From: Parvibaculum sp963975745
Lineage (GTDB): Bacteria; Pseudomonadota; Alphaproteobacteria; Parvibaculales; Parvibaculaceae
Direction of reading: 5' to 3'
Assembly: GCF_963975745.1 (NCBI RefSeq)
Contig: NZ_CAXBIB010000005.1
Location: forward strand, 124,001 to 188,000
Length of the DNA: 64,000 bases
In this document: in pieces, positions 47,340 to 57,104 of the stretch
Layout of the letters: the number at the start of each line of letters is the position of its first letter
Numbering within the stretch: position 1 is the stretch's first letter
Notes under the pieces: model-generated
Database searches by the model: none
The model's input: the letters and a program-made list of their open reading frames with translations, nothing else
What the model was told of the DNA's origin: nothing
Translations under genes and position numbers: made by a program

Positions 47340-47960
47340 TTGGCGACCATCGGTCTGGACAGGAAAGCGGCGAACGAGACGGCGGATACCGTGCTCGATA
47401 CGCCGCTTGTCGCGAGCCCGGGGCCGGCGCGTCGCATCTTCGAATTGCTGCGCGGACCTGCCGAGGGGATCGGCTTCGAGATCGTGCGCGTGCGTTTCGG
47501 CCTTCAGGACGGCCATACGCTGCAGATCATGGCCGAACGTCCCGACGGCACGATGTGTGTGGCCGATTGCGAGGAGCTGTCGCGCACCATCTCGGCGCTG
47601 CTCGACGTCGAGGATCCGATTCCGGGCGAATACAATCTCGAGATTTCCTCGCCCGGCATCGATCGCCCGCTGACCCGGCCCAAGGATTTCGAACGCTGGG
47701 CGGGCTTCGAAGCCAAGATCGAACTGACCGAGCCGATCGACGGGCGCAAGAGGTTTCGCGGTCTCCTTCAGGGCGTCGAGGACGGCGAGGTTCTCGTCGA
47801 ATGCGAGATCGAGGGATTTTCGGAACCGCAGGTGCTCGGCCTGCCGTTCCGGCAGTTAAGCGAGGCCAAGCTCATCATGAGCGACGACCTCATCAGGGAA
47901 AGTCTCAAAAGACAGGGCCGGGCGGCATCCGCTCCCGATAGCCCCTCCGACGGAGAATAG
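47340..47960 (+). CDS. rimP: Ribosome maturation factor RimP
   Basis: RimP assists 30S assembly. The protein is 206 residues from TTG 47340 (GGAG 6 nt upstream). GIGFEIVRVRFGLQDGHTLQIMAERPDG and DCEELSRTISALLDVEDPIPGEYNLEISSPGIDRPLTRPKDFERWAG are characteristic. A C-terminal Sm-like domain follows. It is the first gene of the classical operon, 5 nt before nusA. Confidence 0.95.
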   Translation: MATIGLDRKAANETADTVLDTPLVASPGPARRIFELLRGPAEGIGFEIVRVRFGLQDGHTLQIMAERPDGTMCVADCEELSRTISALLDVEDPIPGEYNLEISSPGIDRPLTRPKDFERWAGFEAKIELTEPIDGRKRFRGLLQGVEDGEVLVECEIEGFSEPQVLGLPFRQLSEAKLIMSDDLIRESLKRQGRAASAPDSPSDGE

Positions 47961-47965
47961 AGAAA

Positions 47966-49576
47966 ATGGCAACGGCAGTTAGCGCCAACCGGCTTGAACT
48001 GTTGCAGATCGCAGATGCGGTCGCGCGTGAAAAGTCGATCGACCGCGAGGTCGTCATCGAAGCGATGGCGGAGGCGATCCAGAAGGCGGCCCGCTCGCGT
48101 TACGGCGCCGAGAACGAGATCCGCGCCCGCATCAATCCGCAGACCGGCGAAATTCGCCTGGTGCGGCTGCTCGAAGTGGTGGACGCCGTCGACAACGACG
48201 CCATTCAGATCGACATCAAGTCGGCGCAGCGCCGCAATCCGGCCGCTCAGCTCGGCGATCTGATCGAGGATGAACTGCCGCCGGTCGATTTCGGCCGCAT
48301 CGCCGCACAGACCGCCAAGCAGGTCATCGTGCAGAAGGTGCGCGATGCCGAACGCGAACGGCAGTATGACGAATATCGCGACCGTATCGGCGAGGTCATC
48401 AATGGCATCGTCAAGCGCGTCGAATACGGCAATGTCATCGTCGATCTCGGCCGTGGCGAAGCGATCGTTCGCCGCGACGAACTTCTGCCGCGCGAGACCT
48501 TCCGCAACGGCGACCGCGTGCGTGCCTATATCTACGATGTGCGCCGCGAGCAGCGCGGCCCGCAGATTTTCCTCTCGCGCTCGCATCCGCAGTTCATGGC
48601 CAAGCTCTTCGCGCAGGAAGTGCCGGAAATCTATGACGGCATCATCGAGATCAAGGCAGTGGCCCGCGATCCGGGCAGCCGTGCCAAGATCGCGGTGCTG
48701 TCGAACGACTCCTCGATCGATCCTGTCGGCGCCTGCGTCGGTATGCGCGGCAGCCGCGTCCAGGCGGTCGTCAACGAATTGCAGGGCGAGAAGATCGATA
48801 TCATCCAGTGGTCGCCCGATGCGGCAACCTTCATCGTCAACGCCCTGGCGCCGGCGGAAGTCGCCAAGGTCGTGCTCGACGAAGACGCCCAGCGCATCGA
48901 AGTCGTGGTACCGGACGATCAGCTGTCGCTGGCCATCGGCCGGCGCGGCCAGAATGTTCGCCTCGCCTCGCAGCTGACCGGCTGGGACATCGACATCCTG
49001 ACCGAGGCGGAAGAAAGCGAACGCCGTCAGGCCGAATTCCAGAGCCGCAGCGCGACCTTCGCCGAGGCGCTGGACGTCGACGAGATGATCGCCCAGCTGC
49101 TGGCGTCCGAGGGTTTTGCCTCGGTCGAGGAGGTGGCCTATGTCGATATCGACGAGATCGCCGGCATCGAAGGCTTCGACGAGGATACTGCGCAGGAAAT
49201 CCAGAATCGCGCGCTTGAATATATCGAACGTCAGAATGCTGAATTTGACGAGAAGCGCCGTGCACTGGGCGTCGCCGACGAGCTTGGCGAAGTGCCGGGT
49301 GTCACCCCGAAGATGCTCGTGTCTTTCGGCGAGAGCGAAATCAGGACGGTCGAGGATCTGGCGGGCTGCGCCACCGACGATCTGATCGGCTGGAACGAGA
49401 CGGTCAACGGCGAGCGCAAGCATCAGAAGGGCATTCTCGAGGATTTCGACGTGTCGTCCGAGGAGGCCAACGACATGATCATGCAGGCGCGCCTGCGCGC
49501 CGGCTGGATCACCGAGGCCGATCTTGCGCCTGCCGAGCCGGCTGAGGAAGCGGGCGAGGTCGGTGAAGAAGCATAA
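47966..49576 (+). CDS. nusA: Transcription elongation/antitermination factor NusA
   Basis: The protein is 536 residues. The N-terminal RNA-polymerase-binding domain (ELLQIADAVAREKSIDREVVIEAMAEAIQKAA) is followed by S1 (about 135-200) and two KH domains (PVGACVGMRGSRVQAVVNELQGEKIDI and LAIGRRGQNVRLASQLTGW). Two C-terminal helix-hairpin-helix repeats follow (IAGIEGFDED and LAGCATDDLIGW). It controls pausing, termination and antitermination. The ylxR start overlaps its 3' end by 14 nt. Confidence 0.96.
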   Translation: MATAVSANRLELLQIADAVAREKSIDREVVIEAMAEAIQKAARSRYGAENEIRARINPQTGEIRLVRLLEVVDAVDNDAIQIDIKSAQRRNPAAQLGDLIEDELPPVDFGRIAAQTAKQVIVQKVRDAERERQYDEYRDRIGEVINGIVKRVEYGNVIVDLGRGEAIVRRDELLPRETFRNGDRVRAYIYDVRREQRGPQIFLSRSHPQFMAKLFAQEVPEIYDGIIEIKAVARDPGSRAKIAVLSNDSSIDPVGACVGMRGSRVQAVVNELQGEKIDIIQWSPDAATFIVNALAPAEVAKVVLDEDAQRIEVVVPDDQLSLAIGRRGQNVRLASQLTGWDIDILTEAEESERRQAEFQSRSATFAEALDVDEMIAQLLASEGFASVEEVAYVDIDEIAGIEGFDEDTAQEIQNRALEYIERQNAEFDEKRRALGVADELGEVPGVTPKMLVSFGESEIRTVEDLAGCATDDLIGWNETVNGERKHQKGILEDFDVSSEEANDMIMQARLRAGWITEADLAPAEPAEEAGEVGEEA

Positions 49577-50243
49577 AGAGGACGAGGAAAGCGCCCGCCG
49601 CTGCATCGTCACCGGTGAAAGCGGCTCGAAGGCGGCGCTGATCCGCTTCGTGCTGGACCCGGAGGGCCGTGTGGTGCCGGATCTGGCCGGGCGCCTGCCC
49701 GGCCGCGGACTCTGGGTTTCGGCGAGCCGCGAAGCGGTGGCGAGAGCGGTGGCCAGGGGACTTTTTGCCCGTGCCGCCAAGGCGTCGGCCCGGGCCGATG
49801 AAGGGCTGGCCGATCTGGTCGAGCATCTGCTGGCGCGCCGTGCTGCCGATGCGCTGGGTTTGGCGCGCAAGGCAGGTGCGCTGGTGGCCGGATTCGAGAA
49901 GGTGACGACGGCCATCGAGAAGGGCCGGATCGCCGGCCTGATCGAGGCCCGTGACGGTGCCGAGGATGGCCGGCGCAAGCTCGAACAGCGCCTTCGGGTG
50001 GCCAAAGAGCTTGGAATTCTGGGTGATGTGCCCGTTTTGAGCCCCCTTTGGGCGGACGAAATGGGTTTGGCATTGGGGCGCGGAAATGTGATACATGCAG
50101 CCCTGATCCAGGGAGGCATGCAGGCGAAAGTCTTGGCGGATCTTGCCAGACTGGAGCGCTATGGGCGGAAGGACCGCCCGGAAAACGCCCGCTCGGGCCC
50201 TCGAGGCGCGACGGGTGAGTGGGTAATTGAAGGACCGGAATGA
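49563..50243 (+). CDS. ylxR: YlxR (DUF448)-type RNA-binding protein with L7Ae-like domain
   Basis: The protein is 226 residues from GTG 49563, inside the nusA end. The DUF448 domain has RRCIVTGESGSKAALIRFVLDPEGRVVPDLAGRLPGRGLWVS; the usual GRGAYVC appears as GRGLWVS. A C-terminal L7Ae-like domain follows (ALGLARKAGALVAGFEKVTTAI). The fused form between nusA and infB is usual in alphaproteobacteria. It probably binds structured RNA. The infB ATG overlaps its stop by 4 nt. Confidence 0.9.
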   Translation: MKKHKEDEESARRCIVTGESGSKAALIRFVLDPEGRVVPDLAGRLPGRGLWVSASREAVARAVARGLFARAAKASARADEGLADLVEHLLARRAADALGLARKAGALVAGFEKVTTAIEKGRIAGLIEARDGAEDGRRKLEQRLRVAKELGILGDVPVLSPLWADEMGLALGRGNVIHAALIQGGMQAKVLADLARLERYGRKDRPENARSGPRGATGEWVIEGPE

Positions 50244-52852
50244 CCGATCAGGCCGATACGAGCGAACGTAAACCGAAGACGGGCGGCAAGACGCTGAGCC
50301 TGAAGCGGACGGTCGAGTCTGGCCATGTGCGCCAGAACTTCTCGCATGGCCGCACCAAGACGGTGGTCGTCGAGAAGAAGAAGAGCCGCACGCTGAAAAC
50401 CGCTGCGGCCGCCGCCGAAGAGCCGTCAAAGCCGCAAAAGGCCCCCGCGCCGGTCGCGAAAGCGGCCGAGGAGCCGGCGCCTGCCGCCGTCGAGACCAAG
50501 GCTGAAAAACCGGCAAAGGCCGCCGCGACCGCGGCGCCGGCCGCGAAGGAAAAGCCCGCAAGCCGCGCCCGGTCGGGCGTCGTGCTGCGCACGCTGACCG
50601 AGGAAGAAAAGCAGGCCCGTGCGCTGGCGCTCGACAGCGCCCGCGAGCGCGAAGGCGAGGATCGCCGCCGCGCCGAAGAGGAAGCACGCCGCTTTGCCGA
50701 CGAAGACGCGCGTCGCGAACGCGAGCGTGCCGAGGCCGCCGCACGTGCGGCCGAGGAAGCGACCCGGCTTGCGGCCGAACAGACGACGCGTTCCCGCGCC
50801 GCCGAGGAAGCAAAGCGCCGCCTCGACACGGATGCGCCGGCCGGCCGCGCCACGGCGAAGGACCTGAAGGGCGACGAAGCCGAGGATGACGACAAGCCGA
50901 AGCGCGGTCCCGGCCATACGCCGGCGAAGCCGCCGGTTGCGCGCCGCACCGAAGAGCGCCGGCGCGGCAAGCTGACCATCACCAAGGCTTTCGATGATGA
51001 AGGCGATCGCCAGCGCTCGCTGGCCTCGATGCGCCGCCGCGTCGAGCGCGAGCGCAAGAAGCATATGGGCATCCAGGATGCCCCGCAGAAGATTATCCGC
51101 GAAGTCGTGATCCCGGAAGTCATCACCATTCAGGAACTGGCCAACCGCATGGCGGAGCGTGCGGTCGATGTGATGAAGATCCTGATGAAGCAGGGTATCA
51201 TGCTGAAGATCACCGACGTGATCGACAGCGACACGGCCCAGCTGGTCGCTGAGGAACTCGGTCACACGGTCAAGCGCGTTGCTGAATCGGACGTCGAGGA
51301 AGGCCTTGTTGGTGAGGCGGATATCGACGAGGTGAAGCAGCCGCGTGCGCCTGTTGTCACCGTCATGGGCCATGTCGACCACGGCAAGACCTCGCTGCTC
51401 GACGCGCTGCGCAAGACCGATGTCGCGGCGGGCGAAGCCGGCGGCATCACCCAGCATATCGGCGCCTATCAGGTGAATCTGAGCTCGGGCGAGCGCATCA
51501 CCTTTCTTGACACACCGGGCCACGCGGCCTTCACCTCGATGCGCGCTCGCGGCGCAAAGGTCACCGACATCGTCGTGCTGGTTGTCGCTGCCGACGACGG
51601 CGTGATGCCGCAGACGATCGAGGCGATCAATCATGCCAAGGCGGCCGGCGTGCCGATGATTGTCGCCATCAACAAGATGGACAAGCCCGAGGCCGATCCG
51701 TCCCGCGTCAAGAACGAACTGCTGCAGCATGAAGTCGTGGTCGAGGATTTCGGTGGCGACGTGCTGGCGGTTCCGATTTCGGCCAAGACCGGCATGGGGC
51801 TCGACAAGCTGGAAGAGACCATCCTTCTCCAGGCCGAGCTCCTCGACATTCGCGCCAATCCCGATCGTCCCGCCGAGGGCATTATCGTCGAGGCGAAGCT
51901 CGATCGCGGCCGCGGCCCGGTCGGCACCGTACTCGTGCAGCGCGGTACGCTGAAGGTTGGCGACATCATCGTGGCCGGTGCCGAATGGGGCCGTGTCCGT
52001 GCACTGATCAATGATCGCGGCGAAAACGTCGACAGCGCCGGCCCGTCGGTGCCTGTCGAGGTTCTCGGTCTCGGCGGCGCGCCGGAAGCCGGCGACGTGA
52101 TGAGCGTTGTCGAAAGCGAAGCGCGCGCCCGCGAAGTCACCGACTACCGTCAGCGCGTCCAGCGCGACAAGCGCGTCGGCACGGGCGGGCGCACTTCGCT
52201 CGACCAGATGCTGTCGCAGCTGAAGGAACAGGACAAGAAGGAACTGCCGATCGTCGTCAAGGCCGACGTGCAGGGCTCGGCCGAAGCTATCGTGCAGGCG
52301 CTCGAAAAGCTCGGCACCGACGAGGTCACGGCGCGCGTCATTCATGTCGGTGTCGGCGGCGTTACCGAAAGCGACATCACGCTGGCGACCGCGTCGGGCG
52401 CGCCGGTCATCGGTTTCAATGTGCGCGCCAACACGCAGGCGCGCGATGCCGCCCGCCAGGGCGGCGTCGAGATCCGCTACTACTCGGTGATCTACGACCT
52501 GGTCGACGATATCAAGGCCGCATTGTCCGGCATGCTCTCGCCGGAACTGCGCGAAACCTTCCTCGGCAATGCCGAAATCCTGGAAGTGTTCAACATCTCC
52601 AAGGTCGGCAAGGTTTCGGGCTGCCGTGTCACCGAAGGTGTGGTGCGTCGCGGTTCCAGCGTGCGCCTGATCCGCGACGACGTCGTGGTGCACGAAGGCA
52701 AGCTCTCGACCCTGAAACGCTTCAAGGACGAAGTGAAGGAAGTGCAGTCCGGCCAGGAATGCGGCATGGCCTTCGAGAACTATCAGGACATGCGCAAGGG
52801 CGACATCATCGAGTGCTTCGATGTCGAGGTGGTGAAGCGCAGCCTCGCCTGA
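50240..52852 (+). CDS. infB: Translation initiation factor IF-2
   Basis: The protein is 870 residues. A long, low-complexity basic/acidic N-terminal region (about 1-285, rich in Ala, Glu, Lys, Arg) includes a coiled ERAEAAARAAEEATRLAAEQ stretch. The conserved IF2_N helix (ITIQELANRMAERAVDVMKILMKQG) follows. The G domain has G1 GHVDHGKTSLLD, G3 DTPGHAAFTSMRARG and G4 NKMDKPEAD. Domains II-IV are complete, ending DIIECFDVEVVKRSLA. It places initiator tRNA on the 30S subunit. Confidence 0.97.
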   Translation: MTDQADTSERKPKTGGKTLSLKRTVESGHVRQNFSHGRTKTVVVEKKKSRTLKTAAAAAEEPSKPQKAPAPVAKAAEEPAPAAVETKAEKPAKAAATAAPAAKEKPASRARSGVVLRTLTEEEKQARALALDSAREREGEDRRRAEEEARRFADEDARRERERAEAAARAAEEATRLAAEQTTRSRAAEEAKRRLDTDAPAGRATAKDLKGDEAEDDDKPKRGPGHTPAKPPVARRTEERRRGKLTITKAFDDEGDRQRSLASMRRRVERERKKHMGIQDAPQKIIREVVIPEVITIQELANRMAERAVDVMKILMKQGIMLKITDVIDSDTAQLVAEELGHTVKRVAESDVEEGLVGEADIDEVKQPRAPVVTVMGHVDHGKTSLLDALRKTDVAAGEAGGITQHIGAYQVNLSSGERITFLDTPGHAAFTSMRARGAKVTDIVVLVVAADDGVMPQTIEAINHAKAAGVPMIVAINKMDKPEADPSRVKNELLQHEVVVEDFGGDVLAVPISAKTGMGLDKLEETILLQAELLDIRANPDRPAEGIIVEAKLDRGRGPVGTVLVQRGTLKVGDIIVAGAEWGRVRALINDRGENVDSAGPSVPVEVLGLGGAPEAGDVMSVVESEARAREVTDYRQRVQRDKRVGTGGRTSLDQMLSQLKEQDKKELPIVVKADVQGSAEAIVQALEKLGTDEVTARVIHVGVGGVTESDITLATASGAPVIGFNVRANTQARDAARQGGVEIRYYSVIYDLVDDIKAALSGMLSPELRETFLGNAEILEVFNISKVGKVSGCRVTEGVVRRGSSVRLIRDDVVVHEGKLSTLKRFKDEVKEVQSGQECGMAFENYQDMRKGDIIECFDVEVVKRSLA

Positions 52853-52906
52853 TCTCGAGGCCGCCACCCGGCCCCGGTTGCGCCGGGCCGATTGAAAGAC
52901 GCCGTG

Positions 52907-53311
52907 ATGGTCAGGAAACATACCCATGCATCGAAAGGCCCGAGCCAGCGCCAGTTGCGCGCCGGCGAGCTGGTGCGCCGTGCATTGGCCGACATCGTCG
53001 CGCGCGGCACCATCCGCGATCCCGAGCTGATCGAACGCAGCTTCTCCATCACCGAAGTGCGGATGAGTCCCGATCTGCGCCATGCGACATGTTTTGTCGC
53101 GCCGCTCGGTCAGGGCGATGCCGCCGCGCTGGCCGCCGCGCTGACACGGGTGCGCGCCTACCTGCGCGGTCAGCTTTCGCGCGAGGTCACCTTCAAGTTC
53201 ATGCCCGACCTGACCTTCGAACCCGACACCTCCTACGACAAGGCCAGCGAGATCGACCGTCTTCTTCATTCGCCCGAGGTTGTGCGCGATCTGTCGGGCG
53301 AAGAGGACTGA
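52907..53311 (+). CDS. rbfA: 30S ribosome-binding factor RbfA
   Basis: The protein is 134 residues from ATG 52907; a TTG at 52892 is possible. The KH-type fold contains SQRQLRAGELVRRALADIVARG, SITEVRMSPDLRHATCFVAPLG and FKFMPDLTFEPDTSYDKASEIDRLL, all RbfA signatures. It acts in 16S rRNA 5' end maturation and cold adaptation. It is followed 4 nt later by truB. Confidence 0.95.
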   Translation: MVRKHTHASKGPSQRQLRAGELVRRALADIVARGTIRDPELIERSFSITEVRMSPDLRHATCFVAPLGQGDAAALAAALTRVRAYLRGQLSREVTFKFMPDLTFEPDTSYDKASEIDRLLHSPEVVRDLSGEED

Positions 53312-53315
53312 GCCC

Positions 53316-54236
53316 ATGGCCCGCCGCAAGACGGGTGAGGCGGTGTCGGGCTGGGTGATCGTCGACAAGCCCGCCGGACCGACCTCCTCCGACGTCGTCA
53401 ATCGCGTCCGCCGCCTCTTCAATGCCCGCAAGGCCGGCCATGCGGGCACCCTTGACCCGCTGGCGACCGGCATCCTGCCCGTGGCGCTGGGCGAGGCGAC
53501 CAAGACCGTTCCCTTCATCATCGATGCCGCCAAGGGCTATCGCTTCACCATTTGCTTCGGCACCGCGACTTCAACCGATGACGCCGAGGGCGAAATCGTC
53601 GCCCGAAGCGACGTCCGCCCCGCCGCCGCCGCGATCGAGGCCGTGCTGCCGGCCTTCCGCGGCCCGATCGAACAGGTGCCGCCGGCCTTTTCGGCTATCA
53701 GGATCGATGGTGAACGGGCCTATGCAAGAGCCCGGGCGGGCGAGACGGTCGAAATGAAGGCCCGCGCGGTCACCATCCATGAGATCCGCCTCCTGGGCCT
53801 CCCCGACACGGACCATGCCGAGCTGGAAATCCTTTGCAGCAAAGGGACTTACGTCCGCTCCCTGGCCCGCGATCTGGCTCGGGCGCTGGGCACGGTCGGT
53901 CATGTTTCGGCGCTCCGCCGCACCCGTCACGGGCCATTTGGCGAGGCGGCGGCAATTCCGCTGGATAAACTCTGCGCCTTGGGCCATATTGCGCCCGCTC
54001 CCGGCCTTGGGGCCCATCTGCTGCCGCTTGAGACCGCGCTGGACGACATCCCGGCACTGGCCGTCAGCGGCGACGATGCGGCCCGACTGAAACAGGGTCA
54101 GGGGGTTTTGTTGCGCGGGCGCGACGCACCCATCCTTTCCGGATCGGTTCTGGCGACCCATCGGGGAGACCCGGTGGCGCTCACCGAATACGAAAAGGGC
54201 GAGCTTCGGCCCGTGCGCGTTTTCAATCTCGTTTGA
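53316..54236 (+). CDS. truB: tRNA pseudouridine-55 synthase TruB
   Basis: The protein is 306 residues from ATG 53316 (GAGGA upstream). GWVIVDKPAGPTSSDVVNRVRRLF and KAGHAGTLDPLATGILPVALGEATK hold the catalytic Asp (GTLDPLATG). VPPAFSAIRIDGERAYARARAGE and CSKGTYVRSLARDLARALG are TruB motifs. It makes pseudouridine 55 in the T loop of tRNAs. It is 13 bp upstream of rpsO. Confidence 0.96.
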   Translation: MARRKTGEAVSGWVIVDKPAGPTSSDVVNRVRRLFNARKAGHAGTLDPLATGILPVALGEATKTVPFIIDAAKGYRFTICFGTATSTDDAEGEIVARSDVRPAAAAIEAVLPAFRGPIEQVPPAFSAIRIDGERAYARARAGETVEMKARAVTIHEIRLLGLPDTDHAELEILCSKGTYVRSLARDLARALGTVGHVSALRRTRHGPFGEAAAIPLDKLCALGHIAPAPGLGAHLLPLETALDDIPALAVSGDDAARLKQGQGVLLRGRDAPILSGSVLATHRGDPVALTEYEKGELRPVRVFNLV

Positions 54237-54249
54237 TGAGGAGACCCCG

Positions 54250-54519
54250 ATGTCGATTACGCCGGAACGCAAGGCCGAGCTGATCAAGGAATTTGCCGGC
54301 AAGGATGGCGACACAGGTTCGCCCGAAGTGCAGGTTGCCATCCTGACCGAGCGCATCGTCAATCTCACCGACCACTTCAAGAGCCACGCGAAGGACAATC
54401 ATTCGCGTCGCGGCCTTCTGAAGATGGTGAGCCAGCGCCGCAGCCTTCTCGACTATGTGAAGAAGAAGGATCAGGCGCGTTATGAAAAGCTGATCGCCCG
54501 TCTGGGGATCCGGCGGTAA
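54250..54519 (+). CDS. rpsO: Ribosomal protein S15
   Basis: The 89-residue protein of the small subunit has ITPERKAELIKEFAGKDGDTGSPEVQVAILTERI, LTDHFKSHAKDNHSRRGLLKMVSQRRSLLDYVKKKD and a terminal LIARLGIRR. GAGGAGACC precedes the ATG. Length and motifs are exactly normal. rpsO-pnp order with a structured spacer is the usual arrangement. Confidence 0.98.
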   Translation: MSITPERKAELIKEFAGKDGDTGSPEVQVAILTERIVNLTDHFKSHAKDNHSRRGLLKMVSQRRSLLDYVKKKDQARYEKLIARLGIRR

Positions 54520-54840
54520 CGGGGTGCGTCCTATCACCCCATCGGCCTCGCAATGCACGGCGCCTGCCCGGACGGTCTTCGGACCCGAGGGGCAGGCGTG
54601 CGTCTTTGAGGGGCCTGAACGAGAGACAATCGTCCGTTAACGGATGACTGTGAAGCGGCTGGACCTTTCGCCTTTGTCTCGTGGCGGCTGGTCCTGTGTC
54701 GAGTATGCGCAGCGCAGGTTTCGCGCACGCCGCCCCAGTCTTCCATTTGTCCGGCCGCCGGGAAGGCGGCAGATAGGCGCCCGCCGCATGATGGTGGAAA
54801 TGAACGCATGATGGGCGGCGGCGCAAAACAGGAAATCGAA
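54520..54840 (+). other. rpsO-pnp intergenic region with strong RNA hairpin
   Basis: No gene is seen in these 321 bp. The most stable structure is at 54561-54598: CGCCTGCCC and GGGCAGGCG form a 9-bp stem, and inside it GGTC-TTCG-GACC (54574-54585) forms a second stem with a UUCG loop. Only three T follow, so it is a poor terminator. In enterobacteria the spacer before pnp carries an RNase III site used for pnp autocontrol; the same role is possible here. The remainder (54610-54840) is GC-rich with no clear promoter. Confidence 0.6.
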
Positions 54841-57030
54841 ATGTTTGAAATCACACGCGAAGAGATCGAATGGGGCGGCCGTCCGCTCATCCTCGAAACG
54901 GGCAAGGTTGCCCGCCAGGCCGATGGCGCGGTGCTCGCGACCTATGGCGAAACGACGGTGCTTGCCACGGTCGTCGGTGAGCGCAAGCCGAAGCCGGGGC
55001 TCGACTTCTTCCCCCTGACCGTCAACTATCAGGAAAAGACCTATGCCGCGGGCAAGATTCCCGGCGGCTTCTTCAAGCGTGAAGGCCGTCCGAGCGAGAA
55101 GGAAACGCTGGTCTCCCGCCTGATCGACCGGCCGATCCGCCCGCTCTTCATCAAGGGCTTCAAGAACGAAACCCAGGTCATTGCGACCGTACTGTCCCAC
55201 GACATGGAAAACGATCCCGACATCGTCGCGATGGTCGCCGTGTCGGCCGCGCTGACCATTTCGGGTCTGCCCTTCATGGGCCCCATCGCCGCCGCCCGCG
55301 TCGGCTATATCGATGGTGAGTACAAGCTCAACCCGATGATCGACGAGATGGCCGAAAGCGATCTCGACCTCGTCGTCGCCGGCACGGCCGATGCCGTGAT
55401 GATGGTGGAATCGGAAGCGAAGGAACTGTCCGAAGAGATCATGCTCGGTGCCGTGATGCACGGCCACAAGCATTTCCAGCCGGTGATCGACATGATCATC
55501 CGTCTGGCCGAAAAATGCGCCAAGGAACCGCGCGCGATCGACGTGAAGGACAACGCGGAACTTGTCGGCAAGGTCCGCGCGCTGGTCGAAGGCGATCTTC
55601 GTGCCGCCTATGGAATCCGCGACAAGGGCCAGCGCCACGAGGCGATCTCGAAGGCCAAGGACAAGGCCAAGGCCGCGTTCTGCAATCCCGACGACGCCAA
55701 TGCCGTGCCGGAAACGGAAATCGGTGGCGTCTTCAAGGAGATCGAAAGCGATATCGTTCGCAATTCGATTCTCGACACGAAGAAGCGCATCGACGGGCGC
55801 GACCTCGAAACGGTGCGTCCCATCGTTTCGGAAGTCGGCATCCTGCCGCGCACGCACGGCTCGGCGCTGTTCACGCGCGGCGAGACCCAGGCGCTGGTTG
55901 TTGCCACGCTCGGCACCGGCGACGATGAACAGTTCATCGACGCGCTGGAAGGCACCTACAAGGAAAACTTCCTGCTTCACTACAACTTCCCGCCCTTCTC
56001 GGTCGGTGAGACGGGCCGCGTCGGCTTCACCGGTCGCCGCGAAGTCGGTCACGGCAAGCTGGCCTGGCGGGCGTTGCGCGCCGTGCTGCCGCCCAAGACC
56101 GAGTTCCCCTACACGCTGCGTCTGGTCTCGGAAATCACCGAGTCGAACGGCTCCTCCTCGATGGCGACCGTTTGCGGATCTTCGCTGGCGATGATGGATG
56201 CGGGCGTGCCGATCAAGCGCGCCGTGGCCGGTATCGCCATGGGCCTGATCCTCGAAGGCGAGCGCTTCGCGGTGCTCTCCGACATTCTCGGCGACGAGGA
56301 TCATCTCGGCGACATGGACTTCAAGGTGGCGGGCACGTCCGAAGGCGTGACCTCGCTGCAGATGGACATCAAGATCGCCGGCATCACCGAAGGCATCATG
56401 AAGCAGGCGCTCGCCCAGGCGCAGGGCGGCCGCATTCACATCCTCGGCGAGATGGCCAAGGCGCTCGACACGGCCCGCCCCGAAATGGGCGAGCATGCGC
56501 CGCGCATCGAAGTCATCAACGTGCCGACCGACAAGATCCGCGAAGTGATCGGTACGGGCGGCAAGGTGGTGCGCGAGATCGTCGAAAAGACCGGCGCCAA
56601 GATCGACATCTCCGACGATGGCACGATCAAGGTGGCCTCCTCCGACGGCGAGGCGATCCGCAAGGCGATTGCCTGGATCCAGGGCATCGTCGCCGAGCCG
56701 GAAGTCGGCGTGATCTACGAAGGCACGGTCGTCAAGGTCGTCGATTTCGGCGCCTTCGTGAACTTCTTCGGTCCGCGCGACGGTCTGGTGCATATCTCGC
56801 AGATGGCGCCGACCCGCGTCGAACAGGTCTCCGACGTCGTCAAGGAAGGCGACAAGGTCAAGGTCAAGCTTCTGGGCTTCGACGATCGCGGCAAGGTCCG
56901 CCTCTCGATGAAGCACGTCAACCAGGAGACGGGCGAGGAGATCGTCTATGAGAACGAGCCGGCCGAGCAGCCCCGCGAAAAGCGCGAAGGCGGCGGTGGC
57001 GGCCGCGGCCGCCGGCGCGAGCGGGACTGA
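54841..57030 (+). CDS. pnp: Polynucleotide phosphorylase
   Basis: The protein is 729 residues; ATG 54841 has AGGAA 7 nt upstream, while an ATG at 54808 would add 11 residues. Two RNase PH domains are present (GAVLATYGETTVLATVV and GSALFTRGETQALVVATLGT), with FMGPIAAARVGYIDGEY and the active-site DILGDEDHLGDMDFKVAGT. A KH domain (VIGTGGKVVREIVEKTGAKIDI) and an S1 domain (EGTVVKVVDFGAFVNFFGPRDGLVHISQM) complete it. It degrades RNA 3' to 5' by phosphorolysis in the degradosome. Confidence 0.97.
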   Translation: MFEITREEIEWGGRPLILETGKVARQADGAVLATYGETTVLATVVGERKPKPGLDFFPLTVNYQEKTYAAGKIPGGFFKREGRPSEKETLVSRLIDRPIRPLFIKGFKNETQVIATVLSHDMENDPDIVAMVAVSAALTISGLPFMGPIAAARVGYIDGEYKLNPMIDEMAESDLDLVVAGTADAVMMVESEAKELSEEIMLGAVMHGHKHFQPVIDMIIRLAEKCAKEPRAIDVKDNAELVGKVRALVEGDLRAAYGIRDKGQRHEAISKAKDKAKAAFCNPDDANAVPETEIGGVFKEIESDIVRNSILDTKKRIDGRDLETVRPIVSEVGILPRTHGSALFTRGETQALVVATLGTGDDEQFIDALEGTYKENFLLHYNFPPFSVGETGRVGFTGRREVGHGKLAWRALRAVLPPKTEFPYTLRLVSEITESNGSSSMATVCGSSLAMMDAGVPIKRAVAGIAMGLILEGERFAVLSDILGDEDHLGDMDFKVAGTSEGVTSLQMDIKIAGITEGIMKQALAQAQGGRIHILGEMAKALDTARPEMGEHAPRIEVINVPTDKIREVIGTGGKVVREIVEKTGAKIDISDDGTIKVASSDGEAIRKAIAWIQGIVAEPEVGVIYEGTVVKVVDFGAFVNFFGPRDGLVHISQMAPTRVEQVSDVVKEGDKVKVKLLGFDDRGKVRLSMKHVNQETGEEIVYENEPAEQPREKREGGGGGRGRRRERD

Positions 57031-57057
57031 CCGCGCTGCGCAAAACCGTTAGGATTG

Positions 57058-57093
57058 CGGGGTCGGCCTTGATGGTCGGCCCCGTTTTCTTTT
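57058..57093 (+). terminator. Intrinsic terminator after pnp
   Basis: CGGGGTCGGCC-TTGAT-GGTCGGCCCCG forms an 11-bp stem with two G-U pairs, followed by TTTTCTTTT. It closes the rimP-pnp operon. The ribosome-binding site of the next gene (GGGAGGG) follows at once. Confidence 0.9.
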
Positions 57094-57104
57094 GGGAGGG
57101 CCCC

